Origin: Clostridiales bacterium
GTDB taxonomy: Bacteria; Bacillota; Clostridia; Oscillospirales; QAKW01
Assembly: GCA_003343605.1 (NCBI GenBank)
Contig: QAKW01000075.1
Span: 1-19,893, forward strand
Direction: 5' to 3'
DNA length: 19,893 nucleotides
The position numbers and the translations under genes are program-made. Below, piece by piece: positions 15,626 to 19,893 of the stretch. The notes beneath the pieces were generated by a model. The model was not told where the DNA came from, did no database searches, and saw only the letters and a list, made by a program, of their open reading frames with translations. The number at the start of each line of letters is the position of its first letter. Position 1 is the stretch's first letter.

Positions 15626-15699
15626 GCGGGTATAATTCATCGGTAGAATGCGACCTTCCCAAGGTTGATAGGTGGGTTCGACTCCCATTACCCGCTCCA
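15626..15699 (+). tRNA. tRNA-Gly (anticodon CCC)
   Basis: The 74 bases fold as a complete cloverleaf. The acceptor stem GCGGGTA/TACCCGC is perfect. The D arm has ATTC/GAAT, the anticodon stem CGACC/GGTTG has one G-U pair, and the T arm GTGGG/CCCAT encloses TTCGACT. The anticodon loop TTCCCAA puts CCC at 15658-15660, reading the glycine codon GGG. The discriminator is T, and the CCA end is encoded. It has its own promoter upstream and terminator downstream. Confidence 0.95.
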
Positions 15700-15703
15700 T
15701 TTG

Positions 15704-15734
15704 AAAGGGAGCCTCTCTAGAGGGTCCCTTTTTT
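15704..15734 (+). terminator. Intrinsic terminator of tRNA-Gly
   Basis: The stem AAAGGGA/TCCCTTT (15704-15710 with 15725-15731), extended by CCTC/GAGG across one G-G mismatch, runs directly into TTTTTT. It lies five bases after the encoded CCA. Confidence 0.83.
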
Positions 15735-15768
15735 ACAAACGACTGATACAGAAACAGGGGAGCTGTTT

Positions 15769-16254
15769 ATGAGAAAGGATAAAATTAATTATTATTTGGA
15801 TATGGCGGATGCGGCCACCGGCCGCGGAACCTGCCTGCGCCGAAATTTTGGCGCCATTATCGTGCAAAATGATGAGGTTGTTGCAACCGGTTATTCCGGC
15901 GCGCCGCGTGGGCGTGAAAACTGCTGTGATTTGGGCAAATGCGTCCGGCAGGAGCTGGGGCTGCAGCGGGGAGAACGCTATGAGCTCTGCCGCTCGGTTC
16001 ATGCTGAGGCAAACTGTATTATTTCCGCAGCCAGGCGCGATATGATCGGTGCAACGCTCTATCTGGTGGGTCATGAGGTAAAATCCGGCAATTATGTTGA
16101 AAACGCCGCGCCCTGCGCCATGTGCAAACGGATGATCATTAATGCGGGTATTAAAAACGTGATTGTGCGGGATACCAAAGAAGATTATCATATTCTGGAA
16201 GTGGATCAGTGGATTCAGGAAGATGAATCTCTGCACGGTACAATCGGATATTAA
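15769..16254 (+). CDS. Deoxycytidylate (dCMP) deaminase, ComEB-like
   Basis: This zinc enzyme converts dCMP to dUMP, a supply route for thymidylate synthesis. The 161 residues include GYSGAPRG (41-48), the zinc and proton-shuttle motif HAE (78-80) and PCAMC (115-119, zinc cysteines C116 and C119), followed by INAGIKNVIVRD as in dCMP and cytidine deaminase-fold enzymes. The cysteine-containing insert ENCCDLGKCVRQELGL between the first motif and HAE is typical of the ComEB/dCMP deaminase subfamily. AGGGGAG precedes the ATG. The gene is 34 bases after the tRNA terminator, and no separate promoter is visible in that gap. Confidence 0.92.
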   Translation: MRKDKINYYLDMADAATGRGTCLRRNFGAIIVQNDEVVATGYSGAPRGRENCCDLGKCVRQELGLQRGERYELCRSVHAEANCIISAARRDMIGATLYLVGHEVKSGNYVENAAPCAMCKRMIINAGIKNVIVRDTKEDYHILEVDQWIQEDESLHGTIGY

Positions 16255-16288
16255 AAAAGCGATGGCCGCAGGCGGCCACCGCTTTTTT
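16253..16288. terminator. Bidirectional intrinsic terminator
   Basis: A long inverted repeat (about 17 base pairs per arm with one mismatch) starts with AAAAAAGCG and ends with CGCTTTTTT. It begins inside the dCMP deaminase stop codon and ends just before the stop of the convergent cysteine-rich gene, serving both. Confidence 0.87.
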
Positions 16289-16290
16289 CA

Positions 16291-17076
16291 TCAGCAATTC
16301 CCGTTCTCGGGCGGGAAAAATTCGTTGGTGGGGAAGCAGAGCTTTTCGAAGAAGCTGCAGGGCTCTTCTTCATGGGGGCCGGTGCATTCCTTCTCAGGCA
16401 GGCAGAATTTTGCCGAGGGGATTTTGACCTGCACATCGCGAATAATTCTCACCACACTAAACAACCCCAGGGAAACAACCAGCTTCCGGTTTGCCATATC
16501 GGTCAGCCCTTCACAGAACAGGGCAGAAACGCGTTCCGGCAGATTCAGCGGTTCCGATTCGGAACAGCAGCAGTTGCAGGATGGATTGATGACCCGGGTG
16601 TTCAGAATGATGGGGTCTACCACTTCCACTTCCGCTACCGGCAGATTCATAGAGGGGCAGCGCGGCTGACCGCAGGCGCCTTCGCCATAGCTGGAAGAGA
16701 AGGTCGTTGTATTTCCTTCGCTGCCGTAGAGGATTACCTTCTTATTGAAGAACGAAAGACCTTCTACAATGGAAGGGCGGGTGTTTCCGGTGTAGACTTC
16801 AAAACCGGTTTTGAAATAGAACGTCATGTCAACGCCGTAGAAGCCCTTATTGAAGGGAACCTCTTCCAGGGTAACCGTCGTCCAGACCAGTTCAGATCTT
16901 CTTGCCCGGATATTGACCGCGTTATCGATCAACGTCTGATCACTGGGGCTTAAGTAAACACGCATATCGCTGAGACAGTCCTTATCTTTGCAGGTATCAT
17001 AGATTTTCTGAACGTTTACGCAGATTTCATCAGCGTAGTTTGTGACTTCGCAGTTGCTGTTGCTGTTCGTATCCAT
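16291..17076 (-). CDS. Cysteine-rich protein of unknown function, candidate spore-surface protein
   Basis: I do not recognise an experimentally described family with certainty. The 261-residue protein resembles a conserved group of clostridial hypothetical proteins that share an N-terminal pattern like ICVNVQKIYDTCKDKDCLSDMRVYL, a central VPFNKGFYGVDMTFYFKT and GLSFFNKKVILYGSEGN. It has 16 cysteines, including a run at 167-171 (CNCCC) and a Cys-rich, Pro-rich C-terminus (C225, C231, C240, C247, C261). There is no signal peptide or membrane helix. The start at 17076 has AAGGAGGT five bases upstream; an ATG at 17097 would put that site inside the gene. The upstream region holds a sigma-K/sigma-E-like promoter, which together with the cysteines suggests a spore coat or exosporium protein, possibly of the CsxA type. 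That is inference. Confidence 0.72.
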   Translation of the reverse strand: MDTNSNSNCEVTNYADEICVNVQKIYDTCKDKDCLSDMRVYLSPSDQTLIDNAVNIRARRSELVWTTVTLEEVPFNKGFYGVDMTFYFKTGFEVYTGNTRPSIVEGLSFFNKKVILYGSEGNTTTFSSSYGEGACGQPRCPSMNLPVAEVEVVDPIILNTRVINPSCNCCCSESEPLNLPERVSALFCEGLTDMANRKLVVSLGLFSVVRIIRDVQVKIPSAKFCLPEKECTGPHEEEPCSFFEKLCFPTNEFFPPENGNC

Positions 17077-17104
17077 AGTAACCTCCTTATGGTTCAATCT
17101 ATTG

Positions 17105-17132
17105 TATTTTATGAGGAAGTTTTATTTTCGTG
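17105..17132 (-). promoter_or_regulatory. Candidate sporulation (sigma-K or sigma-E) promoter of the cysteine-rich gene
   Basis: On the minus strand, CATAAAATA (17105-17113) matches the sigma-K -10 pattern CATAnnnTA, and CAC (17130-17132) lies 16 bases upstream where the -35 AC core is expected. Its first eight bases, CATAAAAT, are identical to the candidate sigma-E -10 before spoIIIAA. The position gives a short leader ending in a strong ribosome site. Confidence 0.5.
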
Positions 17133-17140
17133 AAAATTTA

Positions 17141-17169
17141 TTGAAAATCATTGCATGCTATGCTATACT
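17141..17169 (+). promoter_or_regulatory. Sigma-A promoter of the lipoprotein / ClpP-like genes
   Basis: TTGAAA (17141-17146) and TATACT (17164-17169) are 17 bases apart, with TG one base before the -10 (extended -10). The start codon at 17202 lies about 32 bases downstream. Confidence 0.8.
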
Positions 17170-17201
17170 GGCTTCATACTCTTTTAAAGGATCGTGGAAA
17201 C

Positions 17202-17816
17202 ATGAGAAAATTGGCAGCTCTACTGGCAGCAGTCATCGTTTTATTATCATGCGGCGGATGCAGCAGCGGTGTCTCCAGAGAAGCGATGGAGGAAACAACG
17301 GCACTTTTTACCGAAGCGCTCAGAGAATATAACCGTGAGGAAATGGCCGTTTATCTGACGCAATTCCCCGATAATACCGCTTATGTTTACTTGGATGATA
17401 TTTTTAACGATACCGGCTATATAGAATTGTATCGAATGCTTTACCCGAATATAACCTACTCGATACAAAGCTTTGAAAAAAACCGGGCGGTAATCGAATA
17501 TACGATGCCGAATATTCAGAAGCTTTATACCAACGTATCCGCAGCGGTTTTGAATCTGGCGCTTACAGATGAAACGCTGCAGCAGAAACTGGCGGAAAAC
17601 GATGAAAACGGGATTATTCTGATCCGGGAAATGATGCTCTACTATGCCTCTTCCGGAAACGGAATTGAAAATATGACGCAGCAGTTTACACTGACTTTCC
17701 AGAAAAAAGAGGGGCGGATTGTAATCGTATGCGATGATGCGCTGCGCGCCCTGATTACCGGGAATTTTTTTCTTTCCAAGAATATGACGCAGGAAAGCAT
17801 CGAGCAGAAGCAGTAG
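17202..17816 (+). CDS. Predicted lipoprotein of unknown function
   Basis: The 204-residue protein begins with a Lys/Arg-positive start, a hydrophobic stretch (LAALLAAVIVLL, about 4-15) and cysteines C17 and C20 in LLSCGGCSSG. This looks like a lipoprotein signal, with C17 the best lipidation site. The mature part is acidic and mostly helical with a short strand region near YTMPNIQKLYTNVSAAVLNLAL and a C-terminal strand pair (FTLTFQKKEGRIVIVCDDAL). The size and end pattern resemble small NTF2-like or DUF4878/DUF5105-type surface lipoproteins, but I cannot assign a family. The ATG at 17202 has AAAGGA upstream; an in-frame ATG at 17151 overlaps the promoter and is not used. No terminator separates it from the following gene. 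Confidence 0.75.
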   Translation: MRKLAALLAAVIVLLSCGGCSSGVSREAMEETTALFTEALREYNREEMAVYLTQFPDNTAYVYLDDIFNDTGYIELYRMLYPNITYSIQSFEKNRAVIEYTMPNIQKLYTNVSAAVLNLALTDETLQQKLAENDENGIILIREMMLYYASSGNGIENMTQQFTLTFQKKEGRIVIVCDDALRALITGNFFLSKNMTQESIEQKQ

Positions 17817-17876
17817 AAAACGTCTGATTAAAATGAACTGTAAATGCCTATTATGAGATAAAAGGAGATTGAAAAG

Positions 17877-18440
17877 ATGACTGAACCAATATTCGGCACT
17901 GAAAATGGGCTGGAGACTTTAAGTTCCCGCCTTCTGAAAAAAAGAACCATTCTGGCTTTTGGAAAGCTGGATGAAAAAGCCGCCGGCAATATCATATCCT
18001 CGCTGCTTTATCTGGAGGATCTGGACGCAGGGAAGCCGATTACGCTCTATATTCATTCCGAAGGCGGCAGCGAAACGGAAATTCTGGGTATTTTTGATGT
18101 GATGCGGGCGATCCGCTGCCCGGTGGAAACCGTTTGTATCGGGAAGGCGCACGGTCTCAGCGCTCTGCTGCTGGCGGGCGGAGAAAAGGGAAAACGGAAG
18201 GCCTATGCCAACAGCGAAATCATGCTCTCTCAGGTAAGCCGGGATAAAACCTTCGGCCAGGCTTCTGATATTGAGCTGGAAACCGAGCATCTGCTGGAAA
18301 CCAAAAGGCGTGTTACCGCTCTTCTTGCGCAATTATGTGAAAAAGACCCTGAACAGGTTCGGGCGGATATGGAACGTAAATACTGGCTGTTTGCAGAGCA
18401 GGCTAGGGAGTATGGCCTGATCGATCAGATTATTTCCTGA
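17877..18440 (+). CDS. ClpP-fold protein with all three catalytic residues replaced (pseudoprotease)
   Basis: The 187 residues align along their whole length with the Clp protease proteolytic subunit. Recognisable parts are LYLEDLDAGKPITLYIHSEGG, GIFDVMRAI, the block CIGKAHGLSALLLAGGEKGKR matching [21 protein letters not shown] of E. coli ClpP, FGQASDIELETEHLL and EYGLIDQII. The catalytic serine position is G93, the histidine position is S118 (MLSQ for MIHQ) and the aspartate position is K168 (ERKYW for ERDRF). I checked each codon (GGT, TCT, AAA). The fold and oxyanion GG (63-64) are kept, so it is probably not a decaying gene but a ClpR-like non-catalytic subunit or a scaffold. It lies 60 bases after the lipoprotein with an AAAGGAG site and ends at a terminator. 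Confidence 0.88.
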   Translation: MTEPIFGTENGLETLSSRLLKKRTILAFGKLDEKAAGNIISSLLYLEDLDAGKPITLYIHSEGGSETEILGIFDVMRAIRCPVETVCIGKAHGLSALLLAGGEKGKRKAYANSEIMLSQVSRDKTFGQASDIELETEHLLETKRRVTALLAQLCEKDPEQVRADMERKYWLFAEQAREYGLIDQIIS

Positions 18441-18442
18441 GT

Positions 18443-18482
18443 AAACGGGTGAGAGGTGCATGAAGCCTCTCACCCGTTTTTA
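18443..18482 (+). terminator. Intrinsic terminator after the ClpP-like gene
   Basis: A perfect 14-base-pair stem (18443-18456 and 18466-18479) with a nine-base loop ends in TTTTTATTAT. It follows the stop codon by two bases. Confidence 0.87.
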
Positions 18483-18540
18483 TTATGCGCCAAGCTCTCC
18501 GGATGGTTGAGGCCAGAGATTTTACCACACAAAAAAACAC

Positions 18541-18569
18541 TTTTCTTTTTAATTCTTTTATGATAGAAT
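18541..18569 (+). promoter_or_regulatory. Candidate extended -10 promoter of the MBL-fold gene
   Basis: TAGAAT at 18564-18569 is preceded by TGA, giving an extended -10 (TGnTAGAAT). The -35 region at 17 bases is TTTTCT, a poor match. It lies 22 bases before the ATG at 18592. Confidence 0.5.
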
Positions 18570-18591
18570 TCTTTAAAAGAGGAAGTGCAGT

Positions 18592-19518
18592 ATGAGACGT
18601 AGAGAAAAAAGGGATTGGCTGAAAACCGGCGGTATTACCGCATTTCTTGCAGTTGCGGTGTTATCTTTTTTATATGCCAACGCAGGCTGGCTTTTCGGAT
18701 GGGAAGAAGTTCCGCCAGAGGCCGGAGACAGCGCCGCGGGCAGTGTCCATTTTATTGACTGCGGCCAGGGAGACAGCACGCTGCTCCTTTCGGAAGGCAC
18801 CGTAACGCTGATTGATGCCGGCCCCAGAGAAGCCGGAGAAAAAATTGTATCCTATTTAAAAGAATGCGGGGTTGCGCAAATAGATCAGCTGATCTTAACA
18901 CATCCCCACGAAGATCATATCGGCGGAGCAGAAGCAGTTCTCGATTCTTTCCCGGTAAAGCAAATCTATATGGGCAAGCCCACAGAGGGAACTGAACCCA
19001 CAACATCCGTTTTTCTTCAGCTTCTTGAAAAGATGGAAGCGCTGGGTAATACCATCCATCAGCCAAAACCGGAAGAATCTTTTACGGCCGGGCAGTTTAC
19101 CTATACTTTCTTGGGGCCGCTGGAGAAATATAACGATTTAAATAATCAGTCGCTGGTATTACGTGCGGCCTGTGGCAAAATCAGCTTTCTGTTTACGGGC
19201 GATCAGGAGGTCGGCGCGGAAGAGGCGCTTGTGGCGCGTTATGGCACGGCGCTACGCAGCACCGTTTTAAAGGTGGGGCATCACGGAAGCCGCGGCTCTT
19301 CGAGCAGTGCCTTTTTAGAAGCGGTTGCCCCGGCCTACAGTGTGATTTCCTGCGGCGCTGAAAATCCCTACGGCCATCCCCACCAGGAGACGCTGGAGGC
19401 TTTGAAAGCATACGGGATCAAGACGATTAAAACCGATCTTGCCGGCACAATCCGGTTTTTAACTGACGGCACAGGGCTTACAATTGAGGTGGAAAAAAAT
19501 GATGGAATACAGCATTGA
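18592..19518 (+). CDS. Membrane-anchored ComEC/Rec2-like metallo-beta-lactamase-fold hydrolase
   Basis: The 308 residues comprise a basic N-terminus, one membrane helix (about 13-32) and an extracytoplasmic metallo-beta-lactamase domain. The domain starts with VHFIDCGQGDSTLL (52-65), carries the metal-binding motif HPHEDHIGG (H104, H106, D108, H109), NNQSLVLR (184-191), FTGDQE (201-206, metal-bridging aspartate D204), GHHGSRGSS (229-237) and GHPHQETL (261-268). This is the same set as the C-terminal domain of the competence protein ComEC, which degrades the non-transported DNA strand, but the ComEC channel domain is absent. Such stand-alone proteins are widespread in Firmicutes; their substrate, nucleic acid or other phosphodiester, is not settled. 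AAGAGGAAG precedes the ATG. The end overlaps a DUF3006 gene. Confidence 0.9.
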   Translation: MRRREKRDWLKTGGITAFLAVAVLSFLYANAGWLFGWEEVPPEAGDSAAGSVHFIDCGQGDSTLLLSEGTVTLIDAGPREAGEKIVSYLKECGVAQIDQLILTHPHEDHIGGAEAVLDSFPVKQIYMGKPTEGTEPTTSVFLQLLEKMEALGNTIHQPKPEESFTAGQFTYTFLGPLEKYNDLNNQSLVLRAACGKISFLFTGDQEVGAEEALVARYGTALRSTVLKVGHHGSRGSSSSAFLEAVAPAYSVISCGAENPYGHPHQETLEALKAYGIKTIKTDLAGTIRFLTDGTGLTIEVEKNDGIQH

Positions 19519-19732
19519 CCGTTTTGAAGAACAGTTTGCGGTGCTGATCGGCACCCAAGGAGAAAAACAGATTGTTTCTAGAGAGAAGCTGCCGGAAAAC
19601 GCGGCCGAAGGCGATATATTGCTTTTTAACGGTACAGCTTATATATTAAACCGTTCAGAAACGGAAGAAAAGCGCGGGAAAGCCCGGAAGCTGATCAACC
19701 GGCTTTTTCAGGATCAGGAGGAACAGCAGTGA
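19499..19732 (+). CDS. DUF3006 family small protein
   Basis: The 77 residues start MMEYSIDRFEEQFAVLI and include VSREKLPENAAEGDILLFNG, the recognisable pattern of DUF3006: a short beta-rich domain followed by a charged helical tail (ETEEKRGKARKLINRLFQDQEEQQ). DUF3006 genes are commonly found next to stand-alone ComEC-like MBL proteins, as here, where it overlaps the MBL gene by 20 bases. Two tandem ATG codons (19499, 19502) are possible starts behind GAGGTGG. Its function is unknown. Its stop overlaps the next start as GTGA. Confidence 0.85.
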   Translation: MMEYSIDRFEEQFAVLIGTQGEKQIVSREKLPENAAEGDILLFNGTAYILNRSETEEKRGKARKLINRLFQDQEEQQ

Positions 19733-19893
19733 TTTATCTGATTGGCGCTCTGGCTTTCGTGGTGCTGGAATGGAAGATAAAGAGCCGGGTGGAAGAAAAA
19801 AATTGCAATCTGAATCTATGGCATGGCCGCATATGGATTCATCCATGCAGAAATTACGGTCTTATTTTCGGCCTATTTCAGAATGTGAAGCAT
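19729..19893 (+). CDS. LspA-like membrane protein, 3' end cut off by the window
   Basis: A GTG start with CAGGAGG seven bases upstream opens a frame that stays open to the window edge (55 residues visible). The first helix IYLIGALAFVVLEWKIKSR resembles the first helix of lipoprotein signal peptidase (LspA), where LDQxTK or IDLGSK would stand. Twenty-eight residues later RNYGLIFGLFQ resembles RNYGAAFSFL of E. coli LspA, at nearly the same spacing (30 there). The helix-1 aspartate is glutamate (E14) here and the TK pair is altered. The catalytic aspartates of LspA would lie outside this window, so activity cannot be judged. It is translationally coupled to the DUF3006 gene. The homology is a judgement by eye. 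Confidence 0.5.
   Translation, partial: MIYLIGALAFVVLEWKIKSRVEEKNCNLNLWHGRIWIHPCRNYGLIFGLFQNVKH

Noticed and set aside
16372..16953. 193-codon open frame on the plus strand
   Set aside because: Antisense to the cysteine-rich gene. The minus-strand frame has a strong ribosome site, a promoter and family resemblance.
17151..17201. Upstream start for the lipoprotein
   Set aside because: It overlaps the -10 region and would bury the lipoprotein signal peptide inside the protein.
17877..18440. ClpP-like gene as a pseudogene
   Set aside because: The frame is full length, with ribosome site and terminator intact and conserved non-catalytic blocks, so selection seems to have kept the protein.
1..19893. 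CRISPR arrays, insertion sequences, phage genes, riboswitches
   Set aside because: No regularly spaced repeats, transposase or phage motifs, or conserved riboswitch folds were seen. The inverted repeats present are explained as terminators.

Overview
The window reads as a chromosomal segment of an endospore-forming Clostridia-type Firmicute. The evidence is a complete eight-gene spoIIIA operon, Gram-positive Shine-Dalgarno sequences (AAGGAGG) before most genes, compact overlapping operons, a split transketolase, and short intrinsic terminators. Composition is uniform, and I see no insertion sequence, phage gene, CRISPR array or integration scar. The genus cannot be named from this sequence.

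Layout. 1-1815 (+): 3' part of a DUF815 AAA-type ATPase and threonine ammonia-lyase, closed by a strong bidirectional terminator. 1889-4120 (-): an enolase-L-lactate dehydrogenase operon. 4268-8763 (+): spoIIIAA to spoIIIAH, which build the mother-cell side of the forespore channel, behind a candidate sigma-E promoter. 8836-9192 (+): an Asp23/Gls24 protein with its own vegetative promoter. 9272-11523 (-): secD-secF. 11705-13596 (-): rarA-nth, a DNA-repair pair. 13738-15503 (+): transketolase N- and C-terminal halves. 15626-15699 (+): tRNA-Gly(CCC), followed by dCMP deaminase (15769-16254). 16291-17076 (-): a cysteine-rich protein with a sporulation-type promoter. 17202-18440 (+): a lipoprotein and a ClpP-fold protein that has lost all three catalytic residues. 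18592 to the end (+): a membrane-anchored ComEC-like metallo-beta-lactamase protein, a DUF3006 protein, and the start of an LspA-like membrane protein that runs off the window.

Most of the window is housekeeping and sporulation core. The accessory-looking and least explained part is 16291-19893. It holds the pseudo-ClpP beside a lipoprotein, the cysteine-rich candidate spore protein, and the MBL/DUF3006/LspA-like cluster. Nothing here proves a new system. The catalytically dead ClpP paralogue and the LspA-like protein with an altered N-terminal motif are the observations most worth testing.
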